Source: a virus
Length of the DNA stretch: 29,070 nt
Strand: one strand, 5' to 3'
IMG/VR virus record: IMGVR_UViG_3300043446_000919
Coordinates: 1 to 29,070 of that record
The position numbers were made by a program, and so were the translations under genes. Within the stretch, counting starts at the first letter, position 1, and every line of letters starts with the position of its first letter. Shown here in pieces: positions 7,570 through 13,199 of this stretch. The notes beneath the pieces were generated by a model that did not search any database, was not told the origin of the DNA, and worked only from the letters and a program-made list of their open reading frames with translations.

Positions 7570-7658
7570 CGACTATCCACTTGGGTGACTGCGAAACCGA
7601 CTGCCCTACCTGTAGGGCTAATTGCTCATGCGAAAAGTGTGAAGGGGGTGAGAAATGA
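7566..7658 (+). CDS. Tiny Cys-rich peptide, 30 aa
   Basis: Coupled on both sides by ATGA overlaps. Six Cys (9, 13, 16, 20, 22, 25) in 30 residues, including CPTC and CSCEKC, look like a minimal zinc-binding knuckle. It directly follows another Cys-rich gene and may derive from it or work with it. The gene is very short, so confidence comes mainly from tight coupling and Cys pattern. Confidence 0.5.
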   Translation: MTTIHLGDCETDCPTCRANCSCEKCEGGEK

Positions 7659-7822
7659 CAGTTCATAAGACTTGGGTCGTGATTTATTCAAGCGACCCTT
7701 TGGCGAATCACGACTTGAGCAGAAGGCTTCAAGGTCTTGAGTGGTGGATTACCGACAGGGATAACAGCGAAGAGTCGAAAACAGCGACACGAATGATTGA
7801 CCTAACAGCATTAAAAGATTAG
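7655..7822 (+). CDS. Hypothetical protein, 55 aa
   Basis: ATGA-coupled to the previous gene. Begins MTVHKTWVVIYSSDPLANH, a beta strand plus loop, then LSRRLQGLEWWITDRDNSEE and a short helix. The RDNSEE phrase is coded by DNA resembling the AGCGATAAC repeat of the gene at 7273. No known family. Leader copy 3 follows it. Confidence 0.6.
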   Translation: MTVHKTWVVIYSSDPLANHDLSRRLQGLEWWITDRDNSEESKTATRMIDLTALKD

Positions 7823-7831
7823 CGACCTATG

Positions 7832-7907
7832 GGGCAGGGGGATTCTCCCTGCCCTGTGGGGTGTTCGTCTTGGACACCAAACAACCTACAGAAAGAAAGA
7901 GAAAATG
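7832..7907 (+). promoter_or_regulatory. Start-associated leader, copy 3 (two hairpins plus CCTACAGAAA)
   Basis: Hairpin GGGCAGGG/CCCTGCCC (7832-7854, 7-nt loop) and hairpin GGTGTTC/GGACACC (7860-7878, one G-T pair) precede CCTACAGAAAGAAAGAG at 7885-7901 and the ATG at 7905. The first stem shares the GGGCAG/CTGCCC core with copy 2. Confidence 0.75.
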
Positions 7908-8240
7908 AATAAAGAAAACAGCGTGTTAAGCGAGAAAGTCGCTGACATAAAAGCTTTGGGTCAATGTGTAAGTGACTTCTCGGCTAAGCACAAGGAATCT
8001 TCTGTGCTTTTGGATCTATGGTTTCTCGATACAGTTGAGGACAGAATCGTAGATTCTAAATCTGATTGCCCTTCTTATGTAATGAAGAAGAATCTTGATG
8101 AGATTCTGAACTATTACTTTGAGAAGAATGTTTTATTCACCCTTCAATATGGATACGAAGATAACTCTGAAGCGATTAACGATTGGCTCATTGAGAATGG
8201 TTTCATGGGTCTAGTTGATGATGAGGAAGAGGTCGCCTAA
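7905..8240 (+). CDS. Hypothetical acidic helical protein, 111 aa
   Basis: First gene after leader copy 3. Mostly helical and acidic with SAKHKESSVLLDLWFLDTVEDRI and a C-terminus ending DDEEEVA. No membrane span and no recognisable motif. TAATG overlap to the next gene. Base use is more AT-rich than the genes at 6078-7822. Unknown function; a host-takeover role is only a positional inference. Confidence 0.75.
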   Translation: MNKENSVLSEKVADIKALGQCVSDFSAKHKESSVLLDLWFLDTVEDRIVDSKSDCPSYVMKKNLDEILNYYFEKNVLFTLQYGYEDNSEAINDWLIENGFMGLVDDEEEVA

Positions 8241-8350
8241 TGAAGATTCAGACGAAGGCTAAGTGCATTGAATGCTCAAGGGTCTTTGACCTATTGAATG
8301 AAATCGAAGCCGAAGAATGGGCTTATGGACACGATTGTGAGGTGGCGTAA
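8240..8350 (+). CDS. Small putative zinc-finger protein, 36 aa
   Basis: TAATG-coupled at both ends. CIEC at residues 9-12 and HDC at 31-33 give a possible C-x2-C...H-x-C metal site spanning a helix (FDLLNEIEAEEWAYG). Single small zinc knuckles of this size are common in phage early regions and often contact nucleic acid or host proteins. Family not identified. Confidence 0.6.
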   Translation: MKIQTKAKCIECSRVFDLLNEIEAEEWAYGHDCEVA

Positions 8351-8544
8351 TGCCTAGATTCGTAGTCGGAGTGCATGAGGAATACGACAACAAGTGGGGC
8401 TTTGATGCCGACAACCTTGAACACGCTAAGAAACTGATTCAACAAGTAGAAGAAGGCGACATATCTTGCGAAGAGTTGCCTAACTTCTATGAGAAAAACT
8501 ATGGAATAGACACGACTATCTATGAAGTGGAAGAGGTGGAGTAA
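8350..8544 (+). CDS. Hypothetical protein, 64 aa (paralogue of 8789-8968)
   Basis: A beta strand (FVVGVHEEYD), then ADNLEHAKKLIQQVEE (helix), NFYEKNYGID and a final acidic strand (TIYEVEEVE). The gene at 8789 shares the same order: strand, ADN-x-E-x-A helix, FYGID, acidic strand. The two are probably paralogues of one beta-alpha-beta fold. TAATG junctions on both sides. Confidence 0.7.
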   Translation: MPRFVVGVHEEYDNKWGFDADNLEHAKKLIQQVEEGDISCEELPNFYEKNYGIDTTIYEVEEVE

Positions 8545-8789
8545 TGCCTATTCATGTTAAGTATGAAGTCAGAGATATAAACGGCAACTTAATGAATGAA
8601 CACTCGACCTATACGGAAAGAGAGTTCAACACGATTCCGGAAGCGGAAGAATGGGTTCGTAATGAAAGCGATTGGTTCGTTGAATCCTGCACGATTGACA
8701 GTAATCAGATAAACGAAGTCATAAGTGACGACTTGGTTATTGTTGAGATAAACGGCTTCCCTGTGACAGAAGAAAAGGTGGTGGCGTAA
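8544..8789 (+). CDS. Hypothetical protein, 81 aa
   Basis: Beta-rich with a helix: MPIHVKYEVRDINGNLMNEH, then REFNTIPEAEEWVRNESDWF, then a strand LVIVEINGFPV. The strand-helix-strand order is like the neighbours at 8350 and 8789, although the ADN and YGID phrases are absent, so membership in that family is uncertain. Coupled by TAATG on both sides. No known function. Confidence 0.7.
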   Translation: MPIHVKYEVRDINGNLMNEHSTYTEREFNTIPEAEEWVRNESDWFVESCTIDSNQINEVISDDLVIVEINGFPVTEEKVVA

Positions 8790-8968
8790 TGGATACACAA
8801 TTCAATGTGACTTTTACGGCTTCATACTTCACTCTTCATACGACAATAAATGCTGATAATGAAGAACAAGCGGAAGCAAATGCGGTCGCTAATCTTCAGG
8901 ACTTCTACGGCATAGACCTTAATCAGATCCGTTGTCAGGTAGAAGTAGAGGAAGCGGTGGTCGTATGA
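8789..8968 (+). CDS. Hypothetical protein, 59 aa (paralogue of 8350-8544)
   Basis: Reads FNVTFTASYFTLHTTI, then NADNEEQAEANAVANLQDFYG, then a strand and an acidic tail ending EVEEAVVV. It shares the ADN-x-E-x-A helix and FYGID phrase with the gene at 8350. TAATG at its start and ATGA at its end. Confidence 0.7.
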   Translation: MDTQFNVTFTASYFTLHTTINADNEEQAEANAVANLQDFYGIDLNQIRCQVEVEEAVVV

Positions 8969-9114
8969 AAACAAGCTTTAATACAGGACTCGACTGTGTG
9001 CCACCTTCTGAATGGACATGGCTTGACTGTGACATTGAAGGACACGAAGAAGGTTGCTTTATGGCTGTCTGCCCTGCGTGTGGCACTACTGACAGAGATT
9101 GTGAGTATCGCTGA
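8965..9114 (+). CDS. Small zinc-ribbon-like protein, 49 aa
   Basis: ATG at 8965 chosen for its ATGA overlap; an in-frame ATG at 8932 would overlap the previous gene further. Cys at 11, 22, 31, 36, 39 and 46, with CPAC at 36-39 and His27, could bind one or two zinc ions. Ends TTDRDCEYR. It follows the pattern of tiny Cys-rich proteins in this operon (7273, 7566, 8240). No specific function. Confidence 0.6.
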   Translation: MKTSFNTGLDCVPPSEWTWLDCDIEGHEEGCFMAVCPACGTTDRDCEYR

Positions 9115-9275
9115 TGTTGGGTTATAGCAGAGAGCAGGTAGAAGAAATGGCGAAGGTTATGAATTACACCCTTCACCATCACCTTACGAACACTAAGTTC
9201 ATAGAAGAAGATAAGGCTGTGCTTGAGCAGATAGAAGATTTGCTCAATGGACTTTTAGCAGAAGGGAGAATCTAA
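9114..9275 (+). CDS. Hypothetical protein, 53 aa (tandem paralogue A)
   Basis: Begins MLGYSREQVEEMAKVMNYTL and ends LLNGLLAEGRI; two helices joined by a His-rich turn. The next gene begins MLGYTEEEVINMIDCINIAY and ends LLTKLILEGRK, so the pair is a tandem duplication. It overlaps the upstream stop as TGATG and the downstream start as TAATG. The codons for Glu-Gly-Arg (GAAGGGAGA) also form the ribosome site of the next gene. Confidence 0.7.
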   Translation: MLGYSREQVEEMAKVMNYTLHHHLTNTKFIEEDKAVLEQIEDLLNGLLAEGRI

Positions 9276-9424
9276 TGTTGGGCTATACAGAAGAAGAAGT
9301 AATAAACATGATTGATTGCATAAACATAGCCTACGAAATCGTAGATGTTCCAGAGTGGGTGGATAAAGGTCTATCAAAAAGCATTGACCTTTTGACGAAG
9401 TTGATTCTCGAAGGGAGAAAATAA
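9275..9424 (+). CDS. Hypothetical protein, 49 aa (tandem paralogue B)
   Basis: Paralogue of the gene just upstream: same MLGY start, same length class, same EGR end. The middle differs (EIVDVPEWVDKG). Two helices, acidic. Its final codons GAAGGGAGA again sit 4 nt or so ahead of the next start at 9425 and serve as Shine-Dalgarno. No known family. Confidence 0.7.
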   Translation: MLGYTEEEVINMIDCINIAYEIVDVPEWVDKGLSKSIDLLTKLILEGRK

Positions 9425-9898
9425 ATGTCTAAGCACTCGTTTATTCTGACCTATGACACCGATACCAGAGAGTGGGAGTGGGATACCGAACAAGAGGGAA
9501 ACCGATTAGACGGACTTACCTACGCCCCCGATTGGTCTGTCATTAACTATGAACAAGTTGGTTATTCTCGTGAGCCGATTCACTTTGCCTTAGAAGATGA
9601 ACTGGCAAACAAGATTGGCTTTGCAAGAAGAACTCTCAATGACATTGAGAAGCACGAAGATTCTTTGGAGAAGGCTGTAAAGAACTCTCCTAGATTCTTT
9701 GATTGTGTTATTCGATTCGCTGGCGAAGAACAGAAGCAGACTAGACGAATCGGAATCCTGCCTTTGGGATACGAAGGCGATACTGAATCCTTGCCAAATG
9801 ATGACAAGGTTTTCTACTGGTTAGATCCGTTGAAGCTTTATGAGGGCTACAAGAATCCGACTGACGGCTGGGAGATTGAAGCGATTGAGGTGGAATAG
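9425..9898 (+). CDS. Hypothetical protein, 157 aa
   Basis: One of the two largest proteins of the plus operon. Acidic, mixed alpha/beta: N-terminal strand FILTYDTDTREWEWD, central helix with ELANKIGFARRTLNDIEKHE, and a C-terminal beta part with VFYWLDPLKLYEGY and DGWEIEAIEVE. No Cys pattern or catalytic motif. The start has AAGGGAG upstream and follows the previous stop directly. Function unknown. Confidence 0.75.
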   Translation: MSKHSFILTYDTDTREWEWDTEQEGNRLDGLTYAPDWSVINYEQVGYSREPIHFALEDELANKIGFARRTLNDIEKHEDSLEKAVKNSPRFFDCVIRFAGEEQKQTRRIGILPLGYEGDTESLPNDDKVFYWLDPLKLYEGYKNPTDGWEIEAIEVE

Positions 9899-10030
9899 TT
9901 GGGATACTTTCTATTCTTTCTTACATTCTTCACGATTCCGCTAGGACTGGCAGAGGATTCCCCCCTGCTGGTGATTATCCCGATTCTGATTTGGCTCGGG
10001 GCTATTATGTTAGGAAGTGAGGTTAAATGA
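9899..10030 (+). CDS. Small two-span membrane protein, 43 aa, holin candidate
   Basis: A TTG start directly follows the preceding stop in the same frame, with GAGGTGG 6 nt upstream, so initiation is plausible. Two hydrophobic segments (YFLFFLTFFTIPLGL and LLVIIPILIWLGAIML) are separated by AEDSP, a hairpin topology like small holins. It overlaps the Rpf-like gene by ATGA, and membrane protein next to a cell-wall enzyme is the usual lysis-cassette layout. No sequence family recognised, and the non-ATG start keeps confidence moderate. Confidence 0.5.
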   Translation: MGYFLFFLTFFTIPLGLAEDSPLLVIIPILIWLGAIMLGSEVK

Positions 10031-10428
10031 TTGCTCGACTGTTAATCGGGCTATTCGCTTTCGGGGCTGGCGTAATGCTAGCCCCGAAGGGGATACCTGT
10101 TAAGGAAGTAGTTATTACCGAAAAGATAGAAGTTCCGGTTGTGTATGAAATGACACTTGCGGATCTTCCAAAAGCTTGGCAAAAACTTGCCATGTGTGAG
10201 AGTTCCGGAAGGCTTGATGCTGTCAGCGGCACTCGCAAACAATTTCAAGGGGCATTCCAAATTGAATACCCAAGAACTTGGGTTGCACATGGTGGCCACA
10301 GCGGCACTCCGCCAAAGAAGGCAAGCCTTAAAGAACAGTTCCATGTTGCACTTCACATCTATGCAGATCGTGGTGCCAAGCCATGGCCTTATTGTGGAAA
10401 ACACTTGAAGGCCGAATACGGCAGGTAA
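10027..10428 (+). CDS. Rpf-like transglycosylase-type muralytic protein
   Basis: 133 aa. Residues 1-19 form a hydrophobic N-terminal signal or anchor (ARLLIGLFAFGAGVML). Residues 50-126 match the layout of the resuscitation-promoting-factor / transglycosylase-like domain of Actinobacteria: W51, CESSG at 57-61 with Glu58 as the likely catalytic acid, FQGAFQIEYPRTW, then an A-S-L-KEQ helix, and WPYCG at 120-124. Cys57 and Cys123 would form the family's disulfide, so it acts outside the membrane. It may help lysis or open the wall. It is the last gene of the plus operon, followed by a strong terminator. Rpf-type domains strongly suggest an actinobacterial host. Confidence 0.85.
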   Translation: MIARLLIGLFAFGAGVMLAPKGIPVKEVVITEKIEVPVVYEMTLADLPKAWQKLAMCESSGRLDAVSGTRKQFQGAFQIEYPRTWVAHGGHSGTPPKKASLKEQFHVALHIYADRGAKPWPYCGKHLKAEYGR

Positions 10429-10464
10429 TTTGCCAATGCCGACAGCGGCATATATGATGAGACC

Positions 10465-10505
10465 AAAGACCCTTGGACTGTAGGCCGAGGGTCTTTCTCT
10501 TTTAT
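10465..10505. terminator. Intrinsic terminator between convergent operons
   Basis: A 12-bp stem, AAAGACCCTTGG (10465-10476) with CCGAGGGTCTTT (10485-10496) including one G-T pair and an 8-nt loop, followed on the plus strand by CTCTTTTATTTCC. It ends the plus operon after the Rpf-like gene. On the minus strand it lies just past the stop at 10502 and could serve the leftward operon too, though without a T tract there. Confidence 0.85.
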
Positions 10506-10687
10506 TTCCTAAAGTTATCTGTGGAGTAGAAGCCAGTAGCTTTGAAGATCGTAGGGTTGGCAGAATAAACTCTTCTTAACTTTGATCCACAAGTTGGGCA
10601 AGCATAATCACCTTCAGGTTCAGACATTGGTCTTTCAATGGTGATTATCTCTCCGTCTCCTGGACACTCGTAGTCATAACTAGCCAT
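10502..10687 (-). CDS. FmdB-family zinc-ribbon protein
   Basis: 61 aa, last gene of the leftward replication operon. The order YDYECP, IERPMSEP, ACPTCGSKLRRVYS and FKATGFYSTD matches the FmdB regulatory-protein zinc ribbon (Zinc_ribbon_8) end to end. The first metal pair is degenerate: Cys8 is followed by PGD where the family normally has a second Cys, while Cys30 and Cys33 remain. The zinc site may use another ligand or be lost. FmdB-like proteins in phages have no defined role. Confidence 0.85.
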   Translation of the reverse strand: MASYDYECPGDGEIITIERPMSEPEGDYACPTCGSKLRRVYSANPTIFKATGFYSTDNFRK

Positions 10688-11153
10688 AATAACCTCTGAA
10701 TTTTCGTAACTTATCTTCAGGAACGCAATAGATTTCAGGTCTCTTCCAATCGGGTTTATCTAACCATTCAGGATTCTTTGCATCTGCACCCATGATCCAG
10801 CCAATCAACTCGTAATCTGGCATTCCACCTCTTACAAGAACGAACTTAACATCATCTTTAGCTTCAGGTCTAACAAGCAATCTACCTTGTTCATGCTTTG
10901 TGTATTTAACATCTATGTTTGGTTCTATATCTACCCCACCTTGACCGAATGCACCAGACCAATAGACACCTAAGTATTTGGCGACAGCGATTTCTGCTCC
11001 GCATCCATCGACATCAAGAAGGATTCTCTGCCATGGGTTGAGATCTCCAAGACCTCTCATCTGTTGATTCTTCATCGTAGATACATATCGTTCTACTGCT
11101 GTATTCACCGCCATCACAACCTCATATCTTTCGAGGTTGATCTTTACGCCCAC
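10680..11153 (-). CDS. PD-(D/E)XK-like nuclease-fold protein
   Basis: 157 aa. A helix with GAEIAVAKYLG (Glu54), then GVDIEPNIDVKYT containing Asp75 and the Asp81-x-Lys83 pair, resembles the E...D...(D/E)xK core of restriction-like nucleases or Holliday-junction resolvases. A later strand FVLVRGGMPDYELIGWIMG fits that fold. The GTG at 11153 has GGAGGG 8 nt upstream; an internal ATG at 11114 with GAGG is an alternative start. It overlaps the sigma-like gene and the FmdB-like gene. Nuclease activity is inferred from motif spacing only. Confidence 0.55.
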   Translation of the reverse strand: MGVKINLERYEVVMAVNTAVERYVSTMKNQQMRGLGDLNPWQRILLDVDGCGAEIAVAKYLGVYWSGAFGQGGVDIEPNIDVKYTKHEQGRLLVRPEAKDDVKFVLVRGGMPDYELIGWIMGADAKNPEWLDKPDWKRPEIYCVPEDKLRKFRGYYG

Positions 11154-11779
11154 GGAGTTGGCCCTCCAAGGTGGTCAATAATTTTTCGTAAGATTCTCTG
11201 GATCCTGCGATCTACTGTGGAGTCTGAAACTCCCATCGCTTTTGCTATGTCAGATAATGTCATTGGGGAAGCTCCGTATCTGAGATCAAGTATGTATTGT
11301 TCATCTTTATCAAGTAGTTCAAGTGCCGATCGAATGTCGATCACCATAGCAAGAAGATTTCCACCTTCATTGGGTGCCGGTGATCTGCGTGGTTGCCCAT
11401 CGTCTACCTTGTCAACAAGGACAACACCCTTCGTATCAAACTGAAATGCAACAGGGAGAAGTTCTGCTACCTTGGCGGTGTCGTAGAAGAACTCATCACC
11501 TGTTGAATAACCAAGCATTGTTGCCTTCTCTTTACGAGAATACTTTTCAATATGGCGGCGGAACCTAGCCATAATCTTTCGGGCAACCCACTTAGTTTCA
11601 TCTTTGCTGACTGTGTAAGAAGCATCAAGGTCTTCTTCAAGTTTCGGTCGTTGAAGTACATAGACATTCAACTCTTGAACTAGATCTTTATGCTCTACAT
11701 AACCAGCAAATCTGCGGTGGATAGTGTGAGAAGAGATGTTGATTAGATCGGTGAGATGTTCTTTAGCTCGATCACTCAT
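11144..11779 (-). CDS. Sigma-factor-like transcription regulator
   Basis: 211 aa from the ATG at 11779, chosen because GGGGA lies 7 nt upstream and the start overlaps the previous stop; an ATG at 11794 is also in frame. Residues 28-90 resemble sigma region 2 (VEHKDLVQEL, then a basic helix KWVARKIMARFRRHI). Residues 155-204 form a region-4-like helix-turn-helix: LLDKDEQYILDLRYG, then TLSDIAKAMGVSDSTVDRRIQRILRKI. The linker is acidic and variable. This is the layout of a small sigma-70-family protein, so it may direct host polymerase to phage promoters. A plain HTH regulator is the alternative. Confidence 0.75.
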   Translation of the reverse strand: MSDRAKEHLTDLINISSHTIHRRFAGYVEHKDLVQELNVYVLQRPKLEEDLDASYTVSKDETKWVARKIMARFRRHIEKYSRKEKATMLGYSTGDEFFYDTAKVAELLPVAFQFDTKGVVLVDKVDDGQPRRSPAPNEGGNLLAMVIDIRSALELLDKDEQYILDLRYGASPMTLSDIAKAMGVSDSTVDRRIQRILRKIIDHLGGPTPWA

Positions 11780-11891
11780 CGAGTAAATCCCCATCTTCCA
11801 GTTCTAGTATTGCATCAATGATAAATCGAACTGCTAAATACAATGATGTAATTACAAGAATTGGAATTAAAAAAAATAATAGTTTCTTCAT
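11772..11891 (-). CDS. Tiny membrane protein, 39 aa
   Basis: ATG at 11891 sits in an ATGA overlap with the gene upstream and ends in an 8-nt overlap with the sigma-like gene. A single hydrophobic segment (KKLLFFLIPILVITSLYLAV) is followed by the acidic tail ILELEDGDLLDE. Very AT-rich DNA. No family; possible small membrane anchor or regulator. Confidence 0.6.
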   Translation of the reverse strand: MKKLLFFLIPILVITSLYLAVRFIIDAILELEDGDLLDE

Positions 11892-12331
11892 TGCTTATTC
11901 GCTGGCCACTTTCCACGCTGAACCATCATGGCAATGATGGCGTAGTTGGCTAGATCCTTGAATGAATCTTCGATTGGTTCATGCTGTGGCTTACCGCTAC
12001 CGAACATAAATAAATTCTTGAGGCGTTCAAACTTATCCCCCATACGAACAAGCAGACCATTCATTGGGCCACCGAATGCGTTGTTTATATTGCCGGGGCC
12101 ATAATCCCTTTGCTTGCTTATCAGAAGATTTCCAAGCTCATCGATGATATCCCAGACATCGGTGACAAACTGGTTCATCTCTGGATCGGCGGAACTCGAA
12201 CTGTTATCTCTAGGCCCGAAGGTTGATTGCTTACCCTTATTACTTTTAGGCCATGACTTTCCAATAATCTTGTCAAAGTCTCTATTGTCTCTTGGTTTTC
12301 CAAGGCCATCCTCATATCTGCTGTCACTCAT
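11888..12331 (-). CDS. Nmad1/DUF1599-like protein
   Basis: 147 aa. Residues 1-50 are polar and probably disordered. Residues 55-143 carry ISKQRDYGPGNINNAFGG, LLVRMGDKFERLKNLFMFG and PIEDSFKDLANYAIIAMM, the pattern of the DUF1599 / nucleotide-modification-associated domain 1 family common in actinophages. The family is linked by context to modified nucleotides, and it resembles all-alpha nucleotide pyrophosphohydrolases (MazG-like); activity here is unproven. It lies between the primase and sigma-like genes. Confidence 0.75.
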   Translation of the reverse strand: MSDSRYEDGLGKPRDNRDFDKIIGKSWPKSNKGKQSTFGPRDNSSSSADPEMNQFVTDVWDIIDELGNLLISKQRDYGPGNINNAFGGPMNGLLVRMGDKFERLKNLFMFGSGKPQHEPIEDSFKDLANYAIIAMMVQRGKWPANKQ

Positions 12332-12926
12332 CTAGCCCTAACCTCTTTCTTAATCCTTCTAATCCTTCTTCTAATACAACAGAGTTAACATCAGAGCCTT
12401 GTGGCAATGGTATCAGCTCTGCGTGTTCGACTTCTTGCAAAACCTTTTCGGCGAGTTCCATACCCGGATTGCTACCATCCTTCTTTCCTTCGTCATTATC
12501 TGCAAGGACAAGTACTCGTTTGTATCCTCCGAATAATCTGTTGAAGTGTGGTCGCCAAGCTTTGACACCCGGTACTCCAACTGAAGGCAACAGTTGGCTG
12601 GCAACAACTGCATCGAGTTCTCCTTCGCAGATTGCAACAACATCTGAAGCTTTCTGTAGATCGATGGCATTGAAGAGTCTTGCTGGCTGATGCATTGGAG
12701 CCATGTATTTAGGGCCCGGAGATCCATCGACTCTTCGGAACTTGAATCCTGCCACCCCATTGACAACTCTGTATGGGATGGATAACCAACCGATAAATTG
12801 CACATGGCTAGGATCACAATCTACTGGTACGGTGCCGAGTAGATGATCCTCGGCTAGTTCTTTGCTGAACCCTCGACCCTGTAAGTAAGCCACCGTCTCT
12901 TCGCTTATCTTTTTGTGATAAGTCAT
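12324..12926 (-). CDS. Primase Toprim half (C-terminal part of split primase)
   Basis: The open frame runs 12324-12980; the first useful ATG is at 12926, with no clear ribosome site. From that ATG the Toprim core shows AICEGELDAV with Glu101 and LVLADNDEG with Asp143 and Asp145, the metal-binding residues of DnaG-type primases. Residues 7-30 (ISEETVAYLQGRGFSKELAEDHL) form the helical link that in DnaG-like proteins follows the zinc domain. The zinc domain lies in the other frame just upstream. Loss of one A from the A5 run (minus strand) at 12910-12914 would join the two into one protein of 289 aa. Confidence 0.8.
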   Translation of the reverse strand: MTYHKKISEETVAYLQGRGFSKELAEDHLLGTVPVDCDPSHVQFIGWLSIPYRVVNGVAGFKFRRVDGSPGPKYMAPMHQPARLFNAIDLQKASDVVAICEGELDAVVASQLLPSVGVPGVKAWRPHFNRLFGGYKRVLVLADNDEGKKDGSNPGMELAEKVLQEVEHAELIPLPQGSDVNSVVLEEGLEGLRKRLGLDE

Positions 12927-13194
12927 AGCCAGATCGTTTAGCAATGTCAGCCGCTCTATCGATAGCAACACGAAAATCAACTCCCTCTTTCCACATCAAC
13001 AACGAATATGCATCTCCACCTATGCCACAGGTGTGGCAGAAGTAGAGACCAGCCTTCTCTCCATCGGTCGACATAACAGCCGACCTTCTAGTGTCATCGT
13101 GGAAACAACACTTTACTGCTCTGGAGTAGCCATCTCTTACCTCGCCACCGTAGTGGCGAATGACTGCCTTCAATAGTTCTGCATCGGCAGCCAT
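12814..13194 (-). CDS. Primase zinc-binding half (N-terminal part of split primase)
   Basis: 126 aa as read. Residues 25-65 form a CHC2-like zinc finger: Cys29-Cys30-x-His32, then YFCHTCGIGGDAYSLLM with Cys53 and Cys56. After about residue 93 (SGYDLSQK) the frame becomes Arg/Thr/Ser-rich and no longer looks like a primase, while the Toprim continuation lies in the +1 frame. The zinc domain recognises the template start site in primer synthesis. Either the two halves are joined by frameshifting or an indel is present. Confidence 0.8.
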   Translation of the reverse strand: MAADAELLKAVIRHYGGEVRDGYSRAVKCCFHDDTRRSAVMSTDGEKAGLYFCHTCGIGGDAYSLLMWKEGVDFRVAIDRAADIAKRSGYDLSQKDKRRDGGLLTGSRVQQRTSRGSSTRHRTSRL

Positions 13195-13199
13195 GGTTT

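Noticed and set aside
12413-12817. A separate 134-codon frame overlapping the Toprim gene
   Set aside because: It lies in the third frame, shares no start signal and lacks protein-like features; it is a shadow of the Toprim gene.
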